Source: Nectonema munidae | Lineage: Eukaryota; Nematomorpha; Nectonematoida; Nectonematidae | NCBI GenBank assembly: GCA_030549495.1 | Contig: JAUIRK010000936.1 | Span: forward strand, 1,316,958-1,380,957 | Length of the DNA stretch: 64,000 bases | Direction of reading: 5' to 3' | Shown: positions 47,240-60,504 of the stretch, piece after piece | Numbering within the stretch: the first letter of the stretch is position 1 | How the letters are laid out: every line of letters begins with the position of its first letter | The notes under the pieces: generated by a model | Told to the model about the DNA's origin: nothing | What the model saw: the letters and a program-made list of their open reading frames with translations, nothing else | The model's database searches: none | Program-made: the position numbers and the translations under genes

Positions 47240-49470
47240 TAATTTTGTTGGCCCAGCTGATGAAAATTTTGATCATCACAACTTTTCTATTTTTTCTTTA
47301 AATTTTTCTGAGATTTAATATATTTTGTATCTAGCCCCTATTAAAAAATATGCAAATTTTCATTTGAAATTGGTTTTCTGGAGTTTATCAAAAAAATGAA
47401 AATTATATATTTAGATATATAGTATGTCTGGCAAACGCCTAAACTTTGTATGTTACATATACTTCGTTGTTCTTTTTGTTGTATCCCGTGGTCTTGTCAG
47501 ACCACTGATATGCTGATGGATTGAAGAGTTTCGACGATCCTCAAGTTTCAAAGAAACTTTTCTGAAAAAAGGATATACAGTATTTTCTCCATTTAAGGAA
47601 AAAAATTTGCTAAGTATTATTTAAAACATGTTAAATTTTAATTAAAGTATCAATTAAATTTATCTATATTCCAAAAAGATGGCAGGCCTAATTTTTAAAT
47701 GATTTCACTCATTTGAAAAAGTAGCCTACATTTTTAGATAACTTATTTTGGCATTTCTAATTCTCAAAAATATTTTAAAAAGAGTTACAGACTTAACTTT
47801 TGAATTTATTATGTCTGAAATCTAAAAAAACTGAAACAACCATATTTATTACTCTAGGGCAGCCTAAGGGTAAGCGAAAATGTTTTATCGTGTACTCCAA
47901 TAGGTAGTAGTATTCAACCTGATTGAATATTTTCACTTTAGATGTTATCTAGTAATGAAAAATCTTTGTTATGAAAAAATAGTAGAGCGCATAATTTCTT
48001 CAAATAAATATAAAATAATTCAAAACTTATTTTGTTAGTTAAAAAATAGTAATTCTTTTTTTCTAAAATTACCAATTTGAATATTCTTGTTTATTCTTTT
48101 GATATTTAATTGTAGTTATTTATACAGCATAATTTTTTTCTAGAATATTTAGTTTCAAATCTGGTATAAAGAATAGTTTTAAGAATCACTAAAATATAAA
48201 TTATTGTAAGTATAAATTTAGTTTTCTATATAAATTAATATCGTGTAAACAATGGGTACAACGGTTAGAACTACTCAGTTGGAGCAACTGAATAAAACCT
48301 TCACTATAATCACCGATTGTAGGAATCATTTTTCGCATAACTCACTTAGTAAATCAATACAAAGAACCAAGGACACTGTTTAAGTATATAAAGAGCACCT
48401 ATCAACACAAAAAGACTTTTTTCGCATTCTTCTCTCTCCCTAAAGAAGCTCTTTTTTTTTACAGTTACCAATTAAAATAATTTACTTGCCATGCCTAACT
48501 TTGTAGAATTGCATACTCCCTAATAAAGAAAATAACAACAAAACGTAGGCATACATTGATTTTCGCGGCTTTCATTGTTGAAGTCACGTCTTTTCTTGTG
48601 AAAAATTCCTCTTTTGAGGCTAAATAATCTTAACTAATACTAATTGGGTGAGTAAGATTAAACTTTCTAAAGATTTGTTTACGTTTTTTCAACATGTAGT
48701 CTTTCACAGTTAAAAAGCTCATAAATGAGTGAAATAATGGTTGATGATCTACAACTTTTCGTATAGATGCTTTTCAAGATCGTGAAGAAGCAGTTTGTGG
48801 TCATCAATACTTAAGCATGAATTCAGACTTTTAAGTCTTACAGTTCTTTTCCAATCTTTTTTCACTCTTAGTCTTTAAACCTCTGTATTTAGTATGTTTA
48901 GATTTTTGAACTATGGAATTAGTAAGATTTATGAATGAAAATTTTTTTTCTTAAAACCCAAAAGCACATTCTTTATAGATTTACTTTATACGGCCTTTTA
49001 TATTATCCCTTATAATATTCTTGCTTGTTTTCTTCGTTTTGATTTTTTTTTCATTGGTTGTAAAATGAAAATCAATATTTTTTACTGGAACCGCTTTGAA
49101 GCTTATCAAAAGTTGATTCACCCAGTGACAATAAGGATATTCAAGAATAGTCTTATCCACTTTTTTATATCATTATTGCTATCTGATTTTGTCTTTTATG
49201 CTTAATGCAAACAATTTCTTATTTGGCAGTTACAAATGTGATATAGAGATATTTTAATTTCAAAGTTTTACTAATAAAGAGATATCACAAACGCTATTTT
49301 AAGTTTATTTATTCACGATATTTAAAGTCTTGAGCGTAACAGGGAGTGCTTGAGTCTTCACTCTCTTTTATTTCTGACATACTTAAAACAAGCTATACTG
49401 AATATATCTAAATTGTGTCCTTCATCGACCTTTAGTGGCCAAAATCTCAGCGAACGCCTTCATGGCTCAC
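47240..49470. other. Gene-free AT-rich stretch
   Basis: About 2.2 kb read on both strands without a recognisable exon, transposon end or repeat longer than about 20 bp. Confidence 0.5.
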
Positions 49471-49475
49471 TATAA

Positions 49476-49888
49476 CAGTGTTTCTTAAAAAACATTATTT
49501 ACGACCCAAATTTGAGTTTAGTATAGATATCAGAAATGTTTTCCCGATTTCCTCAAAATTTAATGCGAGGTCGCTCAACATTAAAATTGTAGACAAAATA
49601 TTTTTATTTTCATTCACACGAGCCTTGACTTCATTGTATACACGTTTATGAGGCTAAATATTTGAAAAGATTAAGGTATTATAGAATTTCAATATATCCA
49701 TAAAAAAAACAATACTTTTATCTTAATTTTTCAAATTAAACTTGCTTCTAAACTTTTCGAATAAAGTCAGAGATGATATAATATTTTATTTAACACACAT
49801 TCTTTCTTTTGAAAACGGCCGAGTTAAAAGTAATAGAATAAAATAAATAAAATAGTATATTTATAATGGTGATTCCTAAGAAACACTG
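49476..49888. mobile_element. Non-autonomous hAT-like element
   Basis: CAGTGTTTCTTAAAAAACAT and ATTCCTAAGAAACACTG form inverted ends of a 413-bp element; TTTACGACCC after the left end is typical of hAT families. No coding capacity. The flanking eight bases do not match well, so it is old or rearranged. Confidence 0.6.
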
Positions 49889-49889
49889 A

Positions 49890-52190
49890 AATAGATTATG
49901 GCAGTTATGCTACATTTAACAATACCAATTTGTAGTTAGAGGATTATCAAATATATTTATACTAAAAGTACTTTCAAATTTATCAAAACAAAATGGTTTT
50001 AGGTTATAAGTTGTTTGAAACAGTTAAAAAGATCTAGAGTTTACATATTTTTTAATCTAAATGCCTCTTGTAACTCTGTCTGTGTATTGAACCCTTTTAA
50101 AAGTTTATCCACAATAAGTGCATACTGATTCAAGAGAAACTTATTGAATCACCCAGGAATGAGAAGCTGAACCTATATTTTAACCCTACAATTTCACAGT
50201 ATAAAAGTGGTTACCGATTTTATTGATTATATCTTTCCATTCATCGTATTCATACAAATAAAGTGCATTTACCAGCATCATTACAAAAGACAAAAACCAC
50301 TGTAAAAACATTATTATGGAGACTTATAAATGATACTCGCAAACATCGAGCAGAATATAAATATTTTTATAGCACACAATTTTGGTTCACCCATTTCATT
50401 GGAAATTTTAAAAAATAATATACCTTTATCTTTTAAAACTACTTATAATCAAACTGTTTTGTATAGGTGTTACTAGCTAGGTTTTTGTTATTTGATGACG
50501 TCCGTGAGCATAAGCTTAGTGAAGCATTACTTCAATAAGAAATTCAGCATTTTAAAATTGTTAACTTAATATACTTTAAGTAAAATGGGCAAAACAATAC
50601 TCAAAAAAATTTCATTAGCAAGTATATTTAAACTAACAAGCAAAAATATCTATAAAGTGATGTAAACATATATTAACATTGATAAAAAAAACCCCTTTAA
50701 GAAATTCATAGCCATATTACTTTTCACCTTAAATGATCCCAGATGTTTCAAGTGAAGCGAGAAACAAATGAGGTAATTCGCTTGTCTTGATAAAGAAATT
50801 TAGTTTCGAAAGCGCTTGATAAATAAAGTTTTAAGTGTGCCTTCTCAACTATATATAAACTTTTTATTAATCTTGACATGATGTATAATGCCATTTTTAG
50901 CATACAGAATCGCTAAAAATGGCTCTTTTTTCATTTTTATAATATATTTTTCCCTTATTTATATTTTTATAATATTTCACTTACTATGCCCTCTTATTGC
51001 ACCTATTTGATAAGTAATAGAGAAAGAAATGTCAAGTTGGTTTAAGAGATTTTTTAAAAAGGCCAAAAAAGATTGATTGAAAAAATTGAATTCAAGTGAG
51101 TTCAAGAGATTTTTTAAAAAGGTTAAAAAAAATTGAAGGATAAAATCCAGGTGTCAAAATTGATTTAAATTAGGTGACCTTTTTTGTAGACCTTAAAATA
51201 TCTATATTATATTTATTATGTAATTCTGTTTAGCCGGAATCCTAATATTTATTGATTAACTTCGTTTTTGCATATTTGTTTTGTCTTTTTTGAGTAACAC
51301 TAAAACACACAAAAGCGTATTCATATATTCGTTTTTGTATCTCGTATTCCTTTACATACTATTTCAATGTTCTTATAAATGCAACTGTTCTTACTTTTTT
51401 AGTTGTAAAATACAATGGCTTATAGACAGCTTATCACTTTGAGGACCAGAATTTTAAAGACTAATCAACTGTTTTTATTTTTTGCTACACATGTGTTACA
51501 CTGGTCCTTAAGGATTAAGAACCAGTTTATTAAGTTCACATTTATCTTTAAAAATGTGCATTTTAATGCATTATTTAATCGGTTAAGGACCAAATTAAGT
51601 AGACGATATCTAATGTAAAGCAGAAGATTTTTCTTAAAAAGCATTAATAAACGCAGACGATTCACATTTTTGTTAAGTCGACAATTGTAATTATAAAATA
51701 TATATATAATTTGTTTATATAATTTGTTTTAAATTAGGTGCTTTTTTTTAATTTTTAAAATTATAAATTCTTTAATTTTAACATATTTTAATTTATATTT
51801 TAAAAATCTTGGAAAGGTGATATATCATTATTAAGCGAAAAATATTGCGTTAATAAACAAATCATTTATAAATGATCAAATAATGATTGAGATGAAGTAA
51901 AATAATTTGAAGTTTGAAAATCAGTTTTGCCTTTCTTTATTTATTAAATATATTTCATTTATTTATTTAAATTAATTGTACTTAAAAATTACAAATAACT
52001 TTCTTTTATTAAAGAATATTTTTAAATTATTGTTATACTTACAAATTCTTTTAAAAAGCAGACGATAAAATAATCGGCTTGAAAAGAATGAAAATAAAAA
52101 TATATTTGTTCTAAAAATAATATACAAATCTGTTTTTATTATTATAAAAGGCAAAAGAAAATAAAATTCTAACAGCCTTTTTGCAGTGGT
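49890..52190. other. Gene-free AT-rich stretch with a small tandem duplication
   Basis: Contains a two-copy repeat of about 60 bp at 51035-51130 (AAGAGATTTTTTAAAAAGG twice) and, near 51414-51680 and 52054, scattered CAGACGA and GGTCCTTAA motifs similar to the piggyBac-like MITEs, without clear ends. No host exon was found. Confidence 0.45.
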
Positions 52191-52200
52191 CTTGCTAGAC

Positions 52201-53050
52201 TAGCGGTTCTTAACCTTTTTCATTTGCCGACCCATTTTACGTACGACACAAACACTCGCGACCCAACATGTAAAAAAAATAACTAACCTTGATTTAAGAA
52301 ATCAAAATGCTTTTTATTGATTTACAAAAGAAACATATTATTTATTACAATGTTTTAATTTGACTAAGAAGTTACAATTAATGACAACATTGCGTTTGAA
52401 GTTTTCTTGAAAGCTCTTCAAAACTGGGTTTTATTGTTGACAGACAACATCGCATGTCGTGATCCGGTGATCAACGATTTCGATATTTATTTTTAACAGC
52501 CATAAGAGCTGAAAACCAGTCTTACACAAATACGTTGTTTGTGAAATGAAGAAGGACCTTAGGTTCTTGGAACCCCACCACTTATTTTTCTTTATAAATC
52601 TTTGTTCAGAAAGCACTCAAAGTATCTGTTTTAAAATTTCAATATTCAAGAGCGCTGTCATTTTTTATTTCAATTAGTTGCTCTTCTAATTGGTAGATAT
52701 TTGAAATTTTCTGAGGTAGATCTTCAATTTTCACATCAAATGGATTTCTGACCCAGCTATAGATGGACATATCTTCGAGAAAGGATTTTTAGAATTCGTA
52801 TTCCCTTGCTTGACGGACTCGATGCTTTTTTGACGCAGCTAGTAATCAAACGATGATTACGTGAAAAATTTCATAGAAAAGGTTAACGAAACTCCTATGT
52901 AGACGTCAATCAATGGTTACCTCAAAAAACTCATACTGAAAAAATGGGTAAATATATTGAGAAAAAAGTGTTTAAACTTGTGAAGTAGACTGGTTTTAAA
53001 TTTAATTGAACTAAAATAACAAAAATTTAGACATCAAAACTTAAATAAGA
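52201..53050 (-). pseudogene. hAT transposase remnant (Buster/SPIN-like C-terminus)
   Basis: The outer end is (C)AGCGGTTCTTAACCTTTT at 52201, followed by GCCGACCC. The minus strand reads, across frames, YSWVRNPFDVKIEDLP, LEEQLIEIKNDSALE, TTYLCKTGF, SALMAVKNKYRNR and RCCLSTIKPSFEEL: the C-terminal part of a hAT transposase, with stops and shifts. The other terminus was not identified before 53050. Confidence 0.65.
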
Positions 53051-53074
53051 AAGACACAGGATGTTCCTGTTGAG

Positions 53075-53383
53075 CAGGGGTCGGCAAAGTGGTCGATATC
53101 GACCCCTGGGGGTCCATAACAGATCTTTAGGGGTCAATAAGATCAATTGTTCTATGCTTTTTTTACTTTATAGTAGTAATAAATCTCCTTTTTCTTTTAA
53201 AACATAGTTTAGCACATTGTATAGTATAGAATATATGAAATATTTTTGGTTTGTATTTATTTCTCTTAATTGTTGGACATTGATTAATCTTTTTATGAAA
53301 CATTACTATGTGGGGTGGGGGTCGATGTGAAGACAAATGTTCTATGAAGGGGTCGACTGGTAAAAAAAGTTTACCAATCCCTG
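53075..53383. mobile_element. hAT MITE in a palindromic target
   Basis: CAGGGGTCGGCAAAGTGG and AAAGTTTACCAATCCCTG bound a 309-bp element. Flanks are CTGTTGAG (53067-53074) and CTGTAGGG (53384-53391), a diverged 8-bp duplication. Without the element and one duplicate, the site reads TGTTCCTGTAGGGGAACA, a near-perfect palindrome. Confidence 0.75.
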
Positions 53384-53588
53384 CTGTAGGGGAACAATGG
53401 GCACATGCACACGTTATTAAAAAGATACAACATTATAGTTTTGATAAACTAGCTTACGTAACACTAATCTTCAATTTATCAAAAATGACACAAGTGTTTT
53501 GCAAGCACATCAATCACTTTGATTGCTCTCCTTTATAAAAATTATTTTTTCCTCTTCATTACTTTGATTTTATTTCATTATCCTCGCA

Positions 53589-56191
53589 ATGTCTCATTCT
53601 GAAAGTGATAATAACAATGAAAATGAAGAGATAGTTTCAATGCTTACTCTTCAGAAGCTATTGATACCGTATTAGAGTGTGACGATGAAAATGATACAAG
53701 TATAGTAATTCTGCCACCTGAAACAGGTGATGGAATTTTGACTGACTTGAAGGAAGAAGATGATAATGATTCAACAACAGAACTTTTACCAAACGATGTT
53801 TCAGGCAGACTGGATGTTTTTTGACTCCTAAAAACCAATGTGAAAGTCTCTCGTCATGTTCTAAAAAAGTGAAGGAAGAACTACCCAAATGGAAAAAATC
53901 AAAATATTTAGAGCCAATTAGACATGAAAGTATGACTCCCATAAAGTTTAAAAATTCTGAATTGAAAGACAAATCACCAGCTGAACTGTTTAAGTTGTTT
54001 TATAATGATGATATATTGAAAATGATATTGGAAGAATCAAATAGATATGCTGCACAGAAAAATCATGTACTGGATGTGAATGAAATGGAGCTACACAAGT
54101 TTATTGGGATAGTTTTGTTGACAGGCTACAACACCAGACCTGGTCAGGGAATGTATTGGAAGAAAGATGATGATGTTTGTTGTGAACTTGTAGCAAAACA
54201 GATGTCAAGAAACAGATTCGAAGAGATAAAAGCATACATCCATTTTGCAGATAATGAAAATTTAGAAAAAATAATAAACTTTCGAAAATTCAAAAGTTAC
54301 AGAACCTTTTGAACAAGGCTTTACAACAGTTATGCGTTTTCAGCGAAAAACTCTGCATTGACGAGCAGATGGTACCTTTTTTTTGGAAAACATTTCGGTA
54401 AAATGTTTTTGAAAGGAAAGCCAATCAAATTTGGGTCAAAAATTGGGTCCTTGCTTCATCAGCAGGTTATCCTTTTGTTTTGAAACATACACCGGTTCTT
54501 CGAGCAATCACAAGTTTCATAGCTTGGGAAGAAATGTTGTTATAAATCATTTGTCACAAGTTATTGAAAATCCTTCTTCCCATTATCTTTTTTCGACAAC
54601 TTTTTCAATTCGTATGATCTTTTAAAAGAACTTAAAAGAAAAGGATTTAAAACCATTGGTTCTCTTAGAGAAAACCATATCAAAAAGTGCCCACTGATAC
54701 CATCAAAAAAATTAACAGAAATGAAGATAGAGGTTTTTATGATTGTTGGTTTTTATGATTGTTATAGTGATGAAGATGTTGCCATTGTACAATGGAAAGA
54801 TAACAAAGTTGTATTGATTGGATCAAACTATCTTACAATCGATCCAATATTTGCAACAAAAAGATACAGCAAGAAAATGAAAAAAAGAGTAGAAATTTCT
54901 CAGCCAGCATGCTTTCACGAATATAATATAGGAATGGGAGGTGTGGATTTACTAGTTCCTTATGTTAGTCAATACCGCCCAGTTATCAAATCCAAAAAGT
55001 GGTATTGGCCACTTTTTATAAACACACTTAATATTGCAACTGTAGCAGCTTGGAGACTCTACGTTGAACTTGATTGCTTTCCAAATAAAGACCTTTTAAC
55101 ATTCACTCGAGATATAGTCTATCAGTTATTCACTAAAACGAGAAATCACAATATATCAGGGCCAATTGGAAGAAGATTAAGTTTCTCATTTTTATACTTT
55201 CCAAGTGTGATAATTAGACAAATTTCCATATATGCCCAATGTTCCTTTAGAGCAGTGGTTCTAACCTGGGGGTCGTGACCCCTTTGGGGGTCGTTTGAAG
55301 TTCTTGCAGGGGTCATGAAAAACTTTTGGTATCAAAAAGTGTATCCTCATGAACGCCTTTCCATCAGTTGCAAAACTATTTCTATTTGATGTATTCATTA
55401 ATCCTGATTATATGATGCAATCAATTAATAATTTTGCCCTTAAAATCAAGCATCATTTTAAATCTCACACATATTGCTTGCAATCAAGCAATTGAAAACT
55501 ATTTTCCGAAATTAAATAGCCGTTCTAATGACATTTGAATCACCAGACCTTTTTCAGTGAGCGAAAGTAGCATTGATGACTCTGATGTTGCTGCTAAAGT
55601 GGAGTTTCTTCAAATAAGAAAAGACAGTCAATTAAAACTCGATTTTTCCGAGCAAACACTTCCATCATTCTGGGCCAAATTAAAAACCGTTTATCCTATT
55701 CTTTCCAAACGTGCTATGATTTTTTTTATACAGTCACCTTCAACTTATTGTTGCGAGACACGTAATAAGTTAGTGTTGCACGTAATAAGCTTGCAATTGA
55801 TTCAGATACGAGATGCTGTCTGTCGAGCATTACACCATGTTTTGAAAAACTTTTGTCTGACAAACAATATCAGCCTTTGAATTAAATTATACTGAATTTG
55901 TTAGATTATATTAATTTAAATAAAATTTTTCAATTAAACTTTCTTTTAACAAGTGTTTGTATTATAAAATATAACATGTAAATTTTCTTGTTTTAACTTT
56001 AAACGGCTGAATCAAAAAGAATTTTATAGGGGTCATAAAAAAATGTTTCATAATATTTAGGGGTAAACAGATCCTAAAGGTTAAGAACCACTGCTCTAGA
56101 GGAACATGATAGATTTTCACAATTCTATAAGATAAAAAATGAAGACAAATGTTTTTCCGATGTAATTTTAGAAAAATACTTTATTTAAAAT
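53589..56191 (+). pseudogene. piggyBac transposase, decayed and interrupted by a hAT element
   Basis: Starts MSHSESDNNNENEE (ATG 53589) with an acidic N-terminus that includes the piggyBac ILPPE motif. The conserved TPIKFKNSELK...SPAELFKLFYND (53934-54010) and HKFIGIVLLTGY...MYWKKDDD blocks follow; then the first catalytic region CIDEQMVPFF (54353-54382), FDN at 54594 and the third region VAIVQWKDNKVVL at 54778-54816. YNIGMGGVDLLVPYVSQYRP and KSKKWYWPLF (54922-55017) come last. The last exon-like part, EEHDRFSQFYKIKNED...ILEKYFI, lies after the hAT insertion at 55253-56093. At least three frame changes besides the insertion (near 53650, 54310 and 54625) make this copy dead. The third acid usually present after GGVD is Val here. 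Confidence 0.85.
55253..56093 (+). mobile_element. hAT element nested in the piggyBac C-terminal coding region
   Basis: CAGTGGTTCTAACCTGGGGG and AAGGTTAAGAACCACTG bound 841 bp; flanks are CTTTAGAG (55245-55252) and CTCTAGAG (56094-56101). The interior at 55557-55880 encodes a hAT C-terminal fragment: EFLQIRKDSQLKLDF, LPSFWAKLKTVYPILSKRAM and STYCCET, corresponding to the block before and at the dimerisation domain. It is an internally deleted, non-autonomous copy. Removing it with one duplicate restores an open piggyBac frame across the site, MPNVPLEEHDRF. Confidence 0.85.
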
Positions 56192-56412
56192 GTTTTCTTA
56201 CATATGGTTTTATAAGATGAATGTTATACACAAACATAGAGGTTTCTGAATGTTAAACTTGAAATAAAAAAAATCATATGTCAGAATATTTTTTGGATTT
56301 TACTTTAATAAAACGTTATAAATCTTTTTTGTATTTTAATATGAAACTCTCAATTTTTTTGAGCGTGATGCTTGAATGTGAAAAAAATTAACATAAAAAT
56401 GTTCCTCTAGAG

Positions 56413-58621
56413 CAGGGGTTCCAAACCTGTGGTACGCGTACCCCTGGTGGTACGCGAAAGTCTTCCAAGTGGTACACAAGAGGTTTTTCAAAAATTCTAA
56501 AAAAGTACTTGTTTTCACAGAAATTCCCACACAGAGAAATGTAGTGTAATGTGAATTTGGCTAAAGTTCATTTTCTTTAGTTCCTTAACTGTAATACATT
56601 TAATATGTGCATATGCGTATAATGTAGCATGCACACACATTCTGTTGACTTAGTAGGCAAAGTGCTGTGAATAATTAACTTACCATTTTCGTGATTGTTT
56701 ATTTTTATCGATTATTATGTAAATTATTATATATATTCAATATATTAAAAAGCAACTTTTAGTTTTATTTCAGATTATTATAGCGTCAAATCAAGATGCC
56801 CAAACGACAGTATAGCGATCATCAATATATTAATTTTAGTTCTATGAATTGAAAAATAGGGAAGAATCTGTGCCACGGTGTGTGGTGTGTATGAAGACAT
56901 TATGAAATGCATCAATGACTTTTACACGCCATCTCCAAACTAATCATCCAGTCTAGAAAGACCGCGATCCTAAATATTCTAAGCGACTTGAGAAAAACGA
57001 CTAGACAAAACGGGGAAGTAATATCAGCAGTCGGTTGGTATTGTGAGAGCCTCCTGTGAAATTGAACTTTTTATGGCGAAGAAATAAAAGCCTTCCACAA
57101 CAAATGGTGAAGCATGGCATCGTTGATGAAGCAGTGTCTAATAAAACGATACAGAGGTGTATTACAGAAATATCTACTGTTATTAATGAACCAGTCATAA
57201 CGGAAGTACAGGGCTCAAAATATGGATTTGCAATACAACTGAACGAATCAACGGACGTGTCAAACTGCACACAGCTTCTGGTATATGTGCGTTATGCTAC
57301 TAAGGATGCAATTCGAAGTGAATTACTCTTGACCAATGAAATGACAACTACAACAAAAGGAAAAGACGTGTGCGAGCTTATGAAAACTTTTCAAAAGAAA
57401 ATGGTCTCGAATGGACCAAGCTAGTAGGTTGCACAACTGACAGTGCTCCTGTTATGTTTGGGAGAAAATCCCGATATCAAGACAAGCTTGAAACTTGTGG
57501 TTAAGATGGTAAACTACTTTATGACATCTGCCCTAAATAGTCGTCTCTTCAAGGTCATCTGTGAGGATATCGGATCAGAATACACGTCATTGCTTTTCAT
57601 ACGGAAGGGAGTTGTCTGTCTCGAGGGAATACCACTATGCTCCTTTTTGTACTGAGAAAGAAGCTGCTTCAGTTTTTCCAAACAAAAGATCACGAAGTTC
57701 TGAAGATCCTTGAAGATAAAAACTTCATTCTTTACATTGCCTACCTGTCAGATATTTTTGGAGTCATGTATCATTTCAATTGTTCTCAGGGCGCTGAAAG
57801 TAACATCATTGTTTTCTGAATTAAATTGACTGCATTTACTCGAAAGCTCGATTTGTGGATTGAGAACAGATCGTTTGGAATGTGTGAGAATGTGGCGTCA
57901 CTTAGGTAGGGGAGCCTAGTATTGCATTTGGCCAAGAGATCACCAAAGATCTCCTTCTGTTGAAAGATGAAATCAGACAGTACTTCATCAATGATCGTGA
58001 TGCACAAACATGCACTTACATTCGGAATCCATTCACTACTATTAACACTGGTGATCTCACAGTGGGAACTGGTGAACAAGAAGAACTCATCGATTTGCAG
58101 TGCGACGAAGGTGAAAATTATAAATTTGCCAACTTCTGGTTAAATGTAAGTCCCTCCAATCCGTCACTAGTGAAAAGCAATTCTTCAGCTTCTCATATTT
58201 CCAACGACATGGGAATGCGAACAAGTTTTCTACCTTTCTTACAATCAAGTCGGAGACAAGAAATCGTTTCGAAAAACGCAGAACACAATTTCCGATGTTG
58301 TGTGAGCATAATATCTCCACGGCTTGCAAAACTAATAGAAGAAAAGCAACTCCAGCCATTGCATTGACTTACGGGTACTTATTGGTCGATAAGTTAAATA
58401 TTTTGCTTGTTTATGGTAATGCACATGTCCAAATAAATTAAGTTTAGTTTTGTATATTTTTAATTTCGGATTCGTTTACTTGTATTATATTTATATGTTT
58501 ATCTGTTAACTTTTAGTATAGTTCTTTTAGGGTCAAAAACTAATCGTTAAAGTTAGGTGGTACGTACCTACAGAATAAGTCCATAAGTGGTACACAGAAA
58601 CAAAAAAGTTGGGAAACCCTG
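56413..58621 (+). mobile_element. hAT element with ZBED5/FAM200-like transposase
   Basis: CAGGGGTTCCAAACC and GTTGGGAAACCCTG bound 2.2 kb; flanks CTCTAGAG (56405-56412) and CTCTAGAT (58622-58629). A BED-type zinc finger relic (PRCVVCMKTL...SMTFTRHLQTNHPV) lies at 56870-56950. Then comes the transposase: QQMVKHGIVDEAVSNKTIQR, FAIQLNESTDVSNCTQLLVY (catalytic D region has N-E-S-T-D; most relatives have D-E-S-T-D), NEMTTTTKGKDVCELM. It goes on to ILEDKNFILYIAYLSDIFGV and NSSASHISNDMG further on. Frame shifts split it into several open pieces (57056-57424, 57443-57655, 57960-58367), so this copy is inactive. Confidence 0.85.
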
Positions 58622-58649
58622 CTCTAGATGAACATTGGGTACTAATGGG

Positions 58650-60305
58650 TTCAAAAAAAGTTATAGATGGCGTTAAAATTTCAACAATTGAAATACAACT
58701 TTTGAATGCAGTTTGCAGACGATTTTTTTACATTTATCACACTTTCTAGAAGTTCTGCTTCTTTTAGAAACACATACTGAACAAGATGCTCTTTTGGAGG
58801 TCGTTGGTTCTGATTCGTTGGGGTTTTCAAAGCCATAGTATGAAAGAATATACTTGATGTCTAAAGGCAATTCGGAAAGCATTGCTCTTATCTTCATTGA
58901 CTCTTCAGCTAAACAGAACGCTAGTTTCTTTATAAAACATTTTCTTTCACTGCTTTTTGTGCTAGGGAAGTCATCAGGTGGGTTGAATTTTGCAATAATC
59001 CAAGAATTTAAAACACTTATGTCAAGGTAGTTGCAAAAGGCAGTAAATGGCCACCGCCTATTTGGCTTATAAAATCTGTAAGCTTTCAACATCTTATTCG
59101 CTACGTCAATCCCACTTTTATTTTCATTATAGCAGAGTAAGCTTTCTGACTTGAATAAAACATCGCTAGTTTTAACATGAAATTTCGCTTTGCATGTCTT
59201 TTTGGGATGTATGCAGATAATGAAAAAAAGTTGGAATAAATTGTACCGCTTTCACATTCAACTAACTTGAGTTGCTTGAGATAAGGGGGACGAAACAAAT
59301 AAGGAACGAACCTTTTGTTTGACATCACTGTCCCACATAGCGACAGATTTCTTTCACTACACCAAACTGCAAGAGCGTGGCTTGTAAAAAGCCTGTCTGT
59401 ATAGACTCCACATCCTGCTGGGATATCACTATTTTCAATTAGACGCATTGAAATGTTTATCCCAGAAAAGTATATTGAATCTTCAAGTTTGCTGACATAT
59501 ATTTCAAGTTTCAAGGAATAGTAAAACTGAATGTTTTATCCCGTAATGCCCAGGTTTTTTGGGGTCATACACTTTCAGAGGGCATCTTCCCCTGAAAGAT
59601 ACTAACTGCTCATCTATTGTAATAGGAGAGTGTGGAGTCCAAAAAGAGAAAAAATATTATAAAAGTGATCGTGCACTTTTCTTATAGGGCTTATTTTTCA
59701 TTTGGTTCCTCTCTTCTTTTTTTATCAAAACGTAAAAAAAATATCTATGAGATTGAGCATGCACGTAAAAACGTGTACCAGAAGAAGAAAATAAATCGGA
59801 AACTTTCATTTTTTCGTCTCCATCTTGTTCTATGATAAGTAGGGCAACCCTAAATTTATTGTAGCAATGGTACAAATTGAAGTATTGCCTCATCCGAAAA
59901 AAATAAACTAAGAATAAATGTAAGACAAAAAAATACTCTTACCCATAATTCGATTCCATTTTATTCTTCGTCATTGAGTAGATATAGCTAATCAACTCCA
60001 CATCAAAAAACAATTTGAAAATAGAAAAAACTTCTCTCATGTTTTTCACAACAACTTTAGCTCCAGGAGGCCTGTTATAAACATTTCTAATATTGAGTCT
60101 TTATCTCCTGTCCTTATCACTGAGCCTAGGTTCCCATAAAAATTCTGTCAAGTCAGGAGCAGTCAAGTTCTAATCAATTTCACAGGAAAAACTTAAAGAA
60201 GATGAAAAAGTAGAAGGTTCTTGGCCTGAAGAATTTTCTTCAGAAGTTTCAGAAAAATCGGATGAAAACATAGTTGAAGAAAGACTCACAACTTATGGCG
60301 TGACT
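58650..60305 (-). pseudogene. Second piggyBac transposase, decayed, minus strand
   Basis: Starts MFSSDFSETSEENSSGQEPS near 60275. PPGAKVVVKNMREVFSIFKL...LISYIYSMTKNK follows (60075-59960), then the first catalytic block ITIDEQLVSFRGRCPLKVYD (59625-59560), GCGVYTDRLFTSHALAVWCS (59425-59360), GTVMSNKRFVP, NRRWPFTAFCNYLDISVLN (59060-59005) and a C-terminal cysteine-rich finger CSVCVSKRSRTSRKCDKCKK ending near 58680. A non-coding or inserted part separates 59650-59945. It belongs to the PGBD4-like group and is a different lineage from the copy at 53589. Several frame breaks are present. Confidence 0.8.
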
Positions 60306-60484
60306 AATTTGTGCCAACCTCAAGAAAACTTCTTTATAAAGACATACTTTTTCTCTTATAGTTTAAATAATACTTAATATTTATTAAATTTTATGAATTT
60401 TCATTAACTGTATTTTTTATTTCATGTTTTTAATAAATTATAACTAAAATATTAAATTACTAATTTAACAAATTAGTCACGCCC
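60298..60484. repeat. Short inverted-repeat unit
   Basis: GGCGTGACTAATTTGT at 60298-60313 is the exact reverse complement of ACAAATTAGTCACGCC at 60469-60484, enclosing about 155 bp of AT-rich DNA. It may be a small MITE or the two ends of a decayed element. It lies at the 5' edge of the second piggyBac copy. Confidence 0.55.
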
Positions 60485-60504
60485 AATACAATCAATAAAT
60501 TGTA

